A stretch of 34,707 nucleotides of DNA. Source: Westiellopsis prolifica IICB1. GTDB taxonomy: Bacteria; Cyanobacteriota; Cyanobacteriia; Cyanobacteriales; Nostocaceae. The translations under genes were made by a program, and so were the position numbers. The stretch is from contig NZ_NAPS01000001.1 of assembly GCF_004323185.1 (NCBI RefSeq), positions 2,427,152 to 2,461,858 of the forward strand, in the 5' to 3' direction. How positions within the stretch are numbered: position 1 is the stretch's first letter; each line of letters begins with the position of its first letter. Below the pieces are notes generated by a model. That model worked only from the letters and a program-made list of their open reading frames with translations. It was not told the origin of the DNA and searched no databases. Shown in pieces: positions 8,845-16,161 of the stretch.

Positions 8845-9195
8845 ATGAATATTATTCTTCACATTACCCAAGGTGAAAAATGGGAAGCAGCAAAGTTATC
8901 GGGAATATATCGCGCTGAAAGTCTCGACTCAGAGGGTTTTATTCATTGTTCTACACCAGAGCAAATTATTAAAGTTGCTGAGAGATTTTTTGCTGCTCAA
9001 ACAGGATTAGTACTTTTATTAATTGATTCTGAACAAGTGAAATCTGAAATTCGTTATGAGATGGCTGAGGTAGACGAGTTATTCCCTCATATTTATGGTG
9101 CTTTGAATATTGATGCTGTTTGGCGAGTAGTGGATTTTGAGTCTGAGGAGGATGGTAAATTTAGATTGCCACAAGAGGTTAAGGATTTGATGTAA
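8845..9195 (+). CDS. DUF952 family protein
   Basis: About 116 residues. The DUF952 pattern is clear: an ILHIT-type start, GFIHCSTPEQ, a hydrophobic LVLLLID strand, and FPHIYGALN near the C-terminus. Biochemical function of the family is not established; the fold is related to ADP-ribosyl-type small domains. I chose the third in-frame ATG (8845), because ATGs at 8833 and 8839 lie within the upstream heptamer repeat; the N-terminus is therefore uncertain by four residues. It ends 3 bases before the AtzG-like gene, suggesting cotranscription. Confidence 0.85.
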   Translation: MNIILHITQGEKWEAAKLSGIYRAESLDSEGFIHCSTPEQIIKVAERFFAAQTGLVLLLIDSEQVKSEIRYEMAEVDELFPHIYGALNIDAVWRVVDFESEEDGKFRLPQEVKDLM

Positions 9196-9198
9196 CAG

Positions 9199-9411
9199 AT
9201 GAATAATCAAGAGTTGAATGTGGGTGAGTATGTAGAGCAGATGGCTTTGTTGTTGGATTTACGGTTGAGGGATGAATATAGGGATGGAGTGATAGCAAAT
9301 TTTGAAAGAATTCAAGCGATCGCTCAACTAGTAAATTCTTTCCCCCTACCAGAAGATATTGAAGTCGCAGAAAAAGTTGAAATGCTTTCTAGAACACAGC
9401 TTCAACACTAG
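9199..9411 (+). CDS. atzG: AtzG-like small subunit (DUF4089)
   Basis: 70 residues with the AtzG/DUF4089 pattern: an N-terminal helix YVEQMALLLDL, then VIANFERIQAIAQLV and FPLPEDIE. AtzG of Pseudomonas is a small helical protein that binds and stabilises the amidase AtzE (1-carboxybiuret hydrolase), in a way like GatC with GatA. The AtzE-like partner is encoded at 10468, about 1 kb downstream, with two toxin-antitoxin-type genes in between. Name given by family likeness; the natural substrate in cyanobacteria is not known to me. Confidence 0.72.
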   Translation: MNNQELNVGEYVEQMALLLDLRLRDEYRDGVIANFERIQAIAQLVNSFPLPEDIEVAEKVEMLSRTQLQH

Positions 9412-9443
9412 GCAGCGTTCATTTATATTGACAACTAGCAGAC

Positions 9444-9507
9444 AGTACGTATAATAGTACGTATAGACATAATCTATATTAATCAACTTGGCGTTTCTAA
9501 AAACGCA
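9444..9507 (+). promoter_or_regulatory. Candidate operator/promoter and hairpin of toxin-antitoxin operon
   Basis: Two direct copies of AGTACGTATA (9444-9453 and 9456-9465), each containing the palindrome TACGTA, lie 50-70 bases before the antitoxin ATG. This is a layout expected for autoregulation by a Phd-type antitoxin. Right before the start is the inverted repeat GCGTTT-CTAA-AAACGC (9491-9506), which may limit ribosome access. No binding data; role inferred. Confidence 0.5.
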
Positions 9508-9513
9508 AAGCAT

Positions 9514-10008
9514 ATGACTCTCGCTATTGTAAGCAACATCTACTCAGATGAGCTAATTTCAGCTACTGAGTTGAACCGTCATCCTGGAAAAGTGTTAGAC
9601 AAAGCTTTAGATCACCCAATTACGATTACTCGTAATGAACAATCCTTTGCTTTGCTGCGACGTGAAAAAGTAGATTCTCTCGCTAAAGCGGCACAACATG
9701 GTAGAGATGTTGTTGAGCTTTTAAGTGTTGCTTTTCGTTTACTATTAGGACAGAACATTGGAACTGAGCATCCACATGGATGGCTTAGAGTATTTGACCG
9801 AGACGATCTTCAAGAATTTATTGGTGAAATCAGTGAAGCCTATCGCTGTGCTAATTTTCGTGAACAGGCTTGGAATGAGCTAGAGGTAATTATTCACGAA
9901 TGGCACGAGAGCGCTTTAGCAATCTCATCCCCTGAAATTGCAGCCGCCTTCAGTGACGAGTTTGATGAAGTACCATTGACTCAGCCAGTTACTGAGAGCG
10001 CTGATTAA
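9514..10008 (+). CDS. Phd/YefM-like antitoxin with long C-terminal extension
   Basis: 164 residues. The first roughly 55 residues have the Phd/YefM DNA-binding pattern: ISATELNRHPGKVLDKAL, ITITRNEQSFALL, RREKVDSL. The remaining 100 or so residues are acidic and helical and include EQAWNELEVIIHEWHESAL; this is about twice the usual antitoxin length and may hold the toxin-binding part plus something extra. The toxin-like gene begins 8 bases after the stop, a standard antitoxin-first operon. Direct repeats upstream (9444-9465) are a plausible operator. The pair sits between atzG-like and atzE-like genes. Confidence 0.72.
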   Translation: MTLAIVSNIYSDELISATELNRHPGKVLDKALDHPITITRNEQSFALLRREKVDSLAKAAQHGRDVVELLSVAFRLLLGQNIGTEHPHGWLRVFDRDDLQEFIGEISEAYRCANFREQAWNELEVIIHEWHESALAISSPEIAAAFSDEFDEVPLTQPVTESAD

Positions 10009-10016
10009 ATTCTGAT

Positions 10017-10394
10017 ATGTCAGAAAATCCATCAAACGATTCAACAATAGGAAATGTGGAGCCGCCAGAAGTAGAACTGACGGCTCCAATTCTATCGGAT
10101 ACAAAAATTACCTGGTTAGTAGTTGCCAAAAATTGCAGGGTCAACCGCGAATGGGAAGATTTAATGGAGCGTCATCCAGAAAACTGTTGTCGCTGCTACA
10201 AAGATTTATGCACTGCTCCTACCAATAGACAGCCCAGGCGCGTATTTCCTTTAAAAGGCAAGCCTTACAGAAGAGCATGGGAATATGAGGTAACGAGTGG
10301 GGACAGAGTTTTTTACGTTCCCCATCAAGAAGAATTAAAAGTAGTTGTTTACTATGCAGGAAAGCATCCAAAAACTGCGCCTACGCCTCCATAA
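10017..10394 (+). CDS. RelE/ParE-fold toxin-like protein
   Basis: 125 residues; toxin partner of the preceding antitoxin. An acidic, probably disordered 30-residue N-terminus precedes a core with VNREWEDLMERHPENC, RRVFPLKGKPYRRAWEYEV and the end strands DRVFYVPHQEELKVVVYYAGKHP. This order (helix, basic strand, then R-V-x-Y strand and V-V-V-Y-Y-A strand with a His near the end) is that of RelE/YafQ-like mRNA interferases. I infer ribosome-dependent mRNA cleavage only from fold likeness. The Cys pairs (ENCCRC, DLC) are unusual for the family. Confidence 0.62.
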   Translation: MSENPSNDSTIGNVEPPEVELTAPILSDTKITWLVVAKNCRVNREWEDLMERHPENCCRCYKDLCTAPTNRQPRRVFPLKGKPYRRAWEYEVTSGDRVFYVPHQEELKVVVYYAGKHPKTAPTPP

Positions 10395-10467
10395 AACTGT
10401 AGTTGGTGGATGGAGAAAATCGGTAATATATTATGGAGGAAATTGAAGCAGCGCCAATATTTAAACC

Positions 10468-11856
10468 ATGAATCTAGACTCTGCGGATGCTGTATCTATT
10501 GCTGTAGCAGTGCGTGAAGGTGAAGTTAGCGCGGTGGAAGTAACGCAAGCTGCTTTACAAAGAATTGCAGCACGAGATCGGGAACTCAATTGTTTTACCA
10601 CTGTGACTACTGATGCTGCTTTGGCTGATGCAGAAAGAATAGATCATGAAATTGCCCAGGGTAAAGATCCTGGTTTACTGGCTGGTGTACCTTTCGCTGT
10701 CAAAAATCTCTTTGATATTGCTGGGATTACAACTCTTGCAGGTGCAAAAATTAATGCTGAAAACCCGCCAGCGAAGCAAGATGCAACGGCGGTAGCGCGG
10801 TTGAAGCAAGCAGGTGCAATACTTGTAGGCGCGTTGAATATGGATGAATACGCCTACGGATTTGTGACAGAAAACTCTCATTACGGCGCGACTCATAACC
10901 CCCATGATTTACAACGGGTTGCGGGTGGTTCTTCGGGTGGATCAGCAGCAGCAGTTGCAGCTGGATTAGTTCCACTGACCTTAGGTTCTGATACGAATGG
11001 TTCAATTCGTGTACCTGCTGCTTTATGTGGTGTTTTTGGTTTGAAACCAACTTATGGCAGGTTATCGCGTGCTGGTGTAGCTTTATTTTCTAGCAGTTTT
11101 GATCATATCGGCCCTTTTGCCCGTTCAGTACAGGATATCGCTACAGCTTTTGATGTCTTGCAAGGGGAAGATGAACGCGATCCGGTTTGTACCAAACGTC
11201 CACCTGTAGAGACGCGAAATTTATTATTACAAAATATTGATGGGATTAAAATTGCGATCGCAGCTGATTATTTTTGCAAAGGGGCTAATCCTGAAGCTTT
11301 AGCAGCAGTGCAGAAAGTTACCGATGGTTTGGGTGTCAGTGAGTATGTAACTATACCCGAAGCCCATCGCGCCCGCGCCGCAGCCTTTGTAATTACTGCT
11401 TGCGAGGGAGCAAATTTACATTTGGAAAAGTTGCGTCAACGTCCTCAAGATTTTGATCCAGCCACACGCGATCGCTTTCTTGCAGGTGCATTAATTCCTA
11501 GTAGCTGGTATATACAAGCACAGCGCTTTAGAAAATGGTTTCGCGATCAAGTACGAGAAATATTTGAAAAAGTTGATATCATTATTGCCCCAACTACACC
11601 TATTGCTGCACCGTTAATTGGTCAACAAACAATGATTTTAGATGGAGAAGAAATTCTCGTTCGTCCCCATTTAGGATTATTTACTCAGCCATTATCATTT
11701 ATTGGTTTACCTGTTTTATCAGTACCAATTCAACATCAAAATGCTTTACCTTTAGGAGTGCAATTAATCGCTGCACCTCATCAAGAAGCGTTAATTTTAC
11801 AAGTCGCCTCGGTTTTAGAGACAAAAGGTATTATTTCTGCGTCCGTCGTTTCATAA
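10468..11856 (+). CDS. atzE: AtzE-family amidohydrolase (amidase signature)
   Basis: 462 residues of the amidase-signature superfamily. The Ser-cisSer-Lys triad is intact: Lys79 in GVPFAVKNLFD, cis-Ser155 in GGSSGGSA, and nucleophile Ser179 in SDTNGSIR. The following CGVFGLKPTYGR and the C-terminal IGLPVLSVPI / LPLGVQLIA match AtzE and GatA. An AtzG-like gene nearby supports AtzE over GatA. AtzE removes the amide of 1-carboxybiuret in cyanuric acid breakdown; in a cyanobacterium the true substrate may be another small N-carboxy amide. A GGAGG lies about 30 bases upstream of the ATG, too far to be its ribosome site, so the start is the best available rather than proven. Confidence 0.83.
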   Translation: MNLDSADAVSIAVAVREGEVSAVEVTQAALQRIAARDRELNCFTTVTTDAALADAERIDHEIAQGKDPGLLAGVPFAVKNLFDIAGITTLAGAKINAENPPAKQDATAVARLKQAGAILVGALNMDEYAYGFVTENSHYGATHNPHDLQRVAGGSSGGSAAAVAAGLVPLTLGSDTNGSIRVPAALCGVFGLKPTYGRLSRAGVALFSSSFDHIGPFARSVQDIATAFDVLQGEDERDPVCTKRPPVETRNLLLQNIDGIKIAIAADYFCKGANPEALAAVQKVTDGLGVSEYVTIPEAHRARAAAFVITACEGANLHLEKLRQRPQDFDPATRDRFLAGALIPSSWYIQAQRFRKWFRDQVREIFEKVDIIIAPTTPIAAPLIGQQTMILDGEEILVRPHLGLFTQPLSFIGLPVLSVPIQHQNALPLGVQLIAAPHQEALILQVASVLETKGIISASVVS

Positions 11857-12222
11857 AAAGTATTTCACAGGTAAATAATGTGATAATATTGGCTGAATGT
11901 TAGGGTGTAAGATGCCTCTTAACAATCACTCTCCAAAAATTCTGACTTTATCGATGAAGTTAGTCGCATCTACCTAAGTTTCAGCAAAATACAACAATCA
12001 AATTTTTCTGAACAAGCCTTCTATTGGTGTTTAATTTCAGAACGCCTCTTCATAATCTGAAGGTATGTAATTAGCATTGGGTGTATTAACCAAAAATTTC
12101 CTGAATAAAGTATTCATGACTTTTTCAGAACAGAGTTTTTCATCTGTTCCCCGTATTATTTAACACTCCAAGCACAAACTAAAATCTCACATCAATAATT
12201 TATTGAATAGGAAGATAGTTTC
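11857..12222. other. Intergenic region without recognised features
   Basis: 366 bases between the amidase and the PEP-CTERM gene. AT-rich, no ORF, no strong hairpin plus T-run and no repeat family member seen. It must contain the promoter of the PEP-CTERM gene. Confidence 0.5.
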
Positions 12223-12945
12223 ATGACCATTTTTAACAAGTTATCAATGATTACTGCTGGAGCCGTATTAACTGCTTTGGGAACAATCGCTACATCATCA
12301 TCTGTTCATGCTGCTACAACTTTTTTTGGTCCCAGTTCTTACCAAAGTTTCAATGACAGCCCTTTTAAAGGAGGTGACTATTCTTACTTTTATCTGGAGG
12401 ATTTTGAGGATGGGGCTTTGAATACACCAGGTGTTACATCTTCCAATGGACAAGTAAAAGGGCCTGAACCATTGAGAGATTCTGTTGATGCTGATGATGG
12501 TTTCATTGATGGTAATGGCGTAAATGGCTACAGCTATTATTTAGCTGATAATAGTGTAATTTTTACCTTTGATCAGAATGTTTTGGGTTCGCTTCCAACC
12601 GATGCAGGTATAACTTGGACAGATAGCTTTCCCGTTGGTGATGTCGTGTTTGAAGCTTTCAATGCTGACAATGTTTCTTTAGGGACAATTGTAGCCTCTT
12701 ATCTTGGCGATGGTTCAGTTGCTGGAGGAACAGCAGAAGATCGCTTTTTTGGGGTGTTTAATACAGATGGTATTTCTGCGATTAAAATCAGTATGCCCAA
12801 CAGCACTGACTGGGAAGTAGATCATTTGCAGTATGGTTTAAATAATTCTAAACCTGTACCCGAACCTGTGAGTATATTAGGTTCACTGGCTGCTGGTGCA
12901 ATTGGTATATGTTTACGAAAACGGCAAATAAAGCTAACTCGTTAA
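12223..12945 (+). CDS. PEP-CTERM domain exported protein
   Basis: 240 residues. It has an N-terminal Sec signal (hydrophobic to about residue 28, cleavage likely after SSVHA). The acidic, Gly/Asp/Ser-rich body contains YLEDFEDGALNTPGV. The C-terminal sorting signal is VPEPVSILGSLAAGAIGI followed by the basic LRKRQIK. In PEP-CTERM systems an exosortase cuts at the PEP motif and the protein is exported to the envelope or matrix. The exosortase gene is not in this window. The body has no catalytic motif I recognise; it may be a lectin-like or matrix protein. A stand-alone gene with repeats downstream. Confidence 0.87.
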   Translation: MTIFNKLSMITAGAVLTALGTIATSSSVHAATTFFGPSSYQSFNDSPFKGGDYSYFYLEDFEDGALNTPGVTSSNGQVKGPEPLRDSVDADDGFIDGNGVNGYSYYLADNSVIFTFDQNVLGSLPTDAGITWTDSFPVGDVVFEAFNADNVSLGTIVASYLGDGSVAGGTAEDRFFGVFNTDGISAIKISMPNSTDWEVDHLQYGLNNSKPVPEPVSILGSLAAGAIGICLRKRQIKLTR

Positions 12946-12966
12946 GACCGTCATTTGTCATTAGTA

Positions 12967-13071
12967 ATACCATTTCACGTTAATCACGATACACATAAAT
13001 TTTGTCCCAGACGCGATATATCGCGTCTCTACACCATCTGTATTTGTATCAGGGTTTTAGTGAAATGGTAT
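12967..13071. mobile_element. MITE-like element with ATACCATTTCAC ends
   Basis: Perfect 12-bp inverted repeats ATACCATTTCAC (12967-12978) and GTGAAATGGTAT (13060-13071) enclose 81 bp. The terminal TA on each side would fit a TA target duplication. The interior carries the perfect palindrome AGACGCGATATATCGCGTCT (13009-13028). Non-coding; the short open frame through it is not a gene. Confidence 0.65.
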
Positions 13072-13151
13072 AAGCGTTTCAGCGATTTTATCTTTCTTAA
13101 CATGAGAATCGCAAAGCACAGATCCCTGACTTCTGTAAGGATGCAGCTGGC

Positions 13152-13267
13152 CCAATACGGTTCGGTTAAGAATTTTTCCTCATAATTTTGGGCATGTAGA
13201 GACGTTGCAGTGCAACGTCTTTACAGGTTTAGATGTCAATCGATTTGTCTTATCCGAACCGTATTGG
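13152..13267. mobile_element. MITE-like element with CCAATACGGTTCGG ends
   Basis: Inverted repeats CCAATACGGTTCGG[T/A]TAAG (13152-13170 and 13249-13267, one mismatch) enclose 78 bp. The interior holds the palindrome AGACGTTGCA-G-TGCAACGTCT (within 13196-13224). No clear target duplication is visible. An IS4-type transposase remnant lies 75 bases away, but a link between the two is only a guess. Confidence 0.65.
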
Positions 13268-13341
13268 CAGCTAGACGCGATCGCACAATAAATTTTGTCT
13301 CGAAAAACCTATAAAATCCTTGAGGTGAGGGATTAGACCTA

Positions 13342-13749
13342 TCATTTACCACCTGCATTCGTAATGTAAGTCGATACATTCGTAATGTAAGTCGATACAT
13401 TCGTAATGTAAGTCGATACATTCGTAATGTAGGTCGATACATTCGTAATGTAGGTCGATACATTCGTAATGTAGGTCGATACATTCGTAATGTAGGTCAA
13501 TAAGTTAGTATAAATCTGCTTAGAAGTCTGTTTAAAAGATGGTTGGGTCAATTTCTCAAAGGTTGTTTTGGGGTTAGAAAAGAATTCGTAACCACGTTTT
13601 AGGTCACTAGCGCTTTGAAATATTTGTGATAGAGGCTCACCATATTTTACTTTTAAAGCCTCCGCAATTAACACTGCTCTGTTAGTCAGACGTTTGTCAC
13701 CAAAATCACAATTGCGGTACGGATTCGCTTCTAATAGTTTCATTTGCAC
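13342..13749 (-). pseudogene. IS4-family transposase N-terminus fused to 21-bp tandem repeats
   Basis: An intact 135-codon frame. Residues 1-80 match the N-terminal DNA-binding region of IS4-family transposases (CDFGDKRLTNRAVLIAEAL, SASDLKRGYEFFSNPKT, LTQPSFKQT). Then, instead of the catalytic DDE domain, come seven heptapeptides TYITNVS encoded by the 21-bp repeats at 13356-13502, and a short tail. The transposase is therefore truncated and cannot transpose. The frame remains open through every repeat because 21 is a multiple of 3. It could be a dead relic or an expressed DNA-binding fragment. Confidence 0.72.
13356..13502. repeat. Seven tandem 21-bp repeats
   Basis: Unit CATTCGTAATGTA[A/G]GTCGATA repeated seven times without spacers. 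Units 1-3 carry A and units 4-7 carry G at position 14; unit 7 ends GTCAATA. Each unit together with the preceding A contains the small palindrome ACATT-CGT-AATGT. The split of variants shows stepwise local duplication. Not CRISPR, as there are no spacers. Confidence 0.92.
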
Positions 13750-14329
13750 CCCAAAATACTACACTACAAGCACCTTACATTAGAAGACGCAAATCATCTT
13801 AAGTTCAAAGAATTAGTTCGCGATAAAGCATCGCGAACCAATCCCCTTTTCCACATCCCGTGAAAAGTCAGGGGGAAAGCTGGTACTACTGCTCACATTG
13901 ATGCTGTTATGTCTGTAATGAGACGTAGTATTTGGGATGAGATCCAAAAAGTCATTAATAGTCTTGATGATTGCTTGCTAGATATTAGTTCTGGCTCTGA
14001 GCAAGAATCAGAAGAACAAGAGGATTGAACCGCCCTTTTTCTTCGCGAGATAATATCGCGAAGAATGTGTTTTTTCCAAATTGGGATGCTCCCGTTTTAA
14101 ACTCTATGATGCACTACATTTTTATTAGAAATATAAATTTTATTAATATCAAAATATCTAGCTTAAATTACTAAATAATATTAAGATAATATAAAAGTAA
14201 GCTGCTAATCGCTGCTTGTAACAATTGTACGTCATTAGCTCAGGTAAATTGAAAAGTTACCGCTTTTCCCTTACCTTTTCGGTTTACCCTGTCAAACAAA
14301 CTTGGCAAACTATTAGGTATTAAATAATA
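13750..14329. other. Intergenic region with hairpins and a gene remnant
   Basis: Two related inverted repeats, GTTCGCGA-7-TCGCGAAC (13816-13838) and CTTCGCGA-7-TCGCGAAG (14041-14063), bracket a short acidic frame (13909-14028). The rest, 14064-14329, is AT-rich and holds the upstream region of the 82-residue exported protein. No RNA gene recognised. Confidence 0.55.
13909..14028 (+). pseudogene. 39-codon acidic frame, probable C-terminal gene remnant
   Basis: ATG-started frame of 39 residues: a helical part (RRSIWDEIQKVINSLDDCLL) followed by an acidic tail SGSEQESEEQED. The same frame is open upstream of the ATG for about 14 more codons. It looks like the end of a larger lost protein, but I do not recognise the family. 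It is bracketed by two TTCGCGA hairpins. It might also be a genuine small protein. Confidence 0.3.
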
Positions 14330-14578
14330 ATGTTAAAACGTCGCACAATACTAGCCAGTCTAGCTGCGCTTGGCTTTATTTTGGCTGTGAGTACACAGGT
14401 TTATGGAACAACGGCTACCGGGCCGGACGCTTGGGAGACTGTATACAATAATGCAGTTGCCCACGCAACGACGACAATCCCACAAGTATCGCTTCTTGGT
14501 ATTATTACTGGTCTGATAGATGACTTGGTCACATTTCTCAACGTTTATAACTTGTTGAGCGGATTTTGGGCTGGTTAA
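14330..14578 (+). CDS. Small exported protein of unknown function
   Basis: 82 residues. The N-terminus MLKRRTILASLAALGFILAV is a typical Sec signal with likely cleavage after QVYG (residue 26). The mature 56 residues contain a Trp-rich start (DAWETVY), a Thr run and a hydrophobic IITGLIDDLVTFLNVYNLL segment that could be an amphipathic or membrane helix. I do not recognise a family. It is the first of three consecutive genes for exported proteins on the plus strand, about 190 bases before the carbonic-anhydrase-like gene. No strong ribosome site. Confidence 0.6.
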   Translation: MLKRRTILASLAALGFILAVSTQVYGTTATGPDAWETVYNNAVAHATTTIPQVSLLGIITGLIDDLVTFLNVYNLLSGFWAG

Positions 14579-14765
14579 TTCTCTGTCTTATAAGCAAGTA
14601 AGAAAGAGTTGAAAAGGGGAATTATGGCAATATGATTTTTTGCTAATTCCTTCGTTTGGCCTGGAGTTTCGCTCACCATAGGCGACGCTAAATAGTATCT
14701 CTTCCTCGTTAACACAAATTATTCCGCAAATAAATACTCCATAGCTCGTGAGGAGCCTTCTTTTA

Positions 14766-16049
14766 ATGTTCAAACCTCGCACAATTTTTAGTGCCTTTAC
14801 TGCAATCATCCTTGCGTTTGTCCTAGTTATACAGGTAGATGCACAACCAGCCCTTGCAACCCTTGCTTCGTGTAGTCCAACTGCGGTTAACCGACCTATC
14901 TGTCCCAGTACAGCAGCCTCAACGGAAGCTAATTTTATTGACCCAGCTGCGATAATTACCAATCCCGCAAATATTACCTTGGAGGGAAAAGTCTACGTTG
15001 CACCATTTGCTCGGTTAAATGCTACTAATGGCCCCATCATTATCCGTGAAGGATCCAACGTCCAAGACCAAGTGAGCATTACACCTTCAGTAGCGGGGTC
15101 AACTATTGGTGAGCGAGTCATCCTGGCACACTTGGCCACTGTCAAAGGTACAGCCAAAATCGGTCTTACTGGCTCAACTGGGCCTTTTACTGACCCCGTG
15201 AGCGGTGTTCAGTTTAGCAACACTCAGCCAGAGACATTCATCGCCTTCAACGCTGAAGTAGACGGTGCAACTATAGAGTTCAACACCGTAGTCAATTTTC
15301 TCTCGCGGGTCGGCCCTGGTGTTACCTTACCCTCTGGTAAAGTTGTCCTCCCAGGTAAAAATGTTACTAGTAACATAGAAGCTACTAGTGGCAGTTTGGG
15401 GAAGGTGTCTAACCTGACACAAGCCGATGTTGCATTGATGCAGGGTGTGATTGCAGTTAATCAGTCATTGGCCCAAGGTTATACACAATTAGCCCTAGCC
15501 AATCCGTCAAATGTCACAGGGATAAATTTCAGTCCATCCACCCCTAATAACCCAACACCAAGTTTGCCAACCATAGGTGGGGTTACTACTCAAGATCCCA
15601 ACTACCCTAACCGCATCATCGGCAATGTGATTCTGCAAGATTCTCTCGCAGCCTTAAACCAGAAATTAGGTAATAGAATTTCCATCCGTGCTGATGAGGG
15701 TCAACCTTTTAACATTGGGATACTTGCCGGTGTAGCAAACGATGTTGTCTTTCATGGTTTAGCGACAACTAATCTGACTATTGGTAATGGAAATGGTTAT
15801 GGGCCTCGTGTTCTAGTTCATGGTGGTAGGCAGGTTGTCAATGGTGTTGATAGTGGCCCGGAAACTAAGCTAGGTGATGACGTAGGGTTAGCACCTGACG
15901 TTGTTATATTCCGTGCAGAAATTGGTAACAAATCAGCCGTGGGAAGAAAAAGCGGTGTCTTCAATTCCACACTACCTTCTAGAACGCATATCCGTTCAAG
16001 AACTATCTATGCCGATAACGGCAGCCTAATTTCAAAGGTAGAGTGGTAA
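14766..16049 (+). CDS. Exported tandem gamma-carbonic-anhydrase-like beta-helix protein
   Basis: 427 residues from the ATG at 14766, chosen because GAGGAG sits 10 bases upstream; a GTG at 14748 is less likely. Signal peptide to about residue 34 (cleavage near QPALA). Two left-handed beta-helix halves follow, each alignable to Cam of Methanosarcina thermophila. Half 1 (about 60-245) has VYVAPFARLN, SNVQDQV, ILAHLATVKG and the Cam-like tail LPSGKVVLPG ... LAQGY. Half 2 (about 280-420) has SIRADEG, NDVVFHG and RVLVHGG. In Cam numbering, half 1 keeps Asn73, Gln75, Asp76 and His117. Half 2 keeps Arg59, Asp61, Glu62, His81 and His122. Neither half alone has all three zinc histidines. Activity unproven; it could hydrate CO2 in the periplasm or be a structural relative. 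Confidence 0.78.
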   Translation: MFKPRTIFSAFTAIILAFVLVIQVDAQPALATLASCSPTAVNRPICPSTAASTEANFIDPAAIITNPANITLEGKVYVAPFARLNATNGPIIIREGSNVQDQVSITPSVAGSTIGERVILAHLATVKGTAKIGLTGSTGPFTDPVSGVQFSNTQPETFIAFNAEVDGATIEFNTVVNFLSRVGPGVTLPSGKVVLPGKNVTSNIEATSGSLGKVSNLTQADVALMQGVIAVNQSLAQGYTQLALANPSNVTGINFSPSTPNNPTPSLPTIGGVTTQDPNYPNRIIGNVILQDSLAALNQKLGNRISIRADEGQPFNIGILAGVANDVVFHGLATTNLTIGNGNGYGPRVLVHGGRQVVNGVDSGPETKLGDDVGLAPDVVIFRAEIGNKSAVGRKSGVFNSTLPSRTHIRSRTIYADNGSLISKVEW

Positions 16050-16161
16050 TCATACCAATTCGCAATTTGTAATTTAATGAGGCTTAGATGTGTAGCAGGA
16101 TTGTTTTTTGCTGCATCTGATGCCTAATTTTGAAGAATCGGGTTAAGCATTTAAGTTTTGC

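Noticed and set aside
12955-13185. 76-codon open frame after the PEP-CTERM gene
   Set aside because: It runs through two MITE-like elements and a palindrome and has no recognisable domain.
13356-13502. CRISPR-like regular repeats
   Set aside because: The 21-bp units are directly adjacent with no spacers and no cas genes are nearby; this is a tandem repeat.
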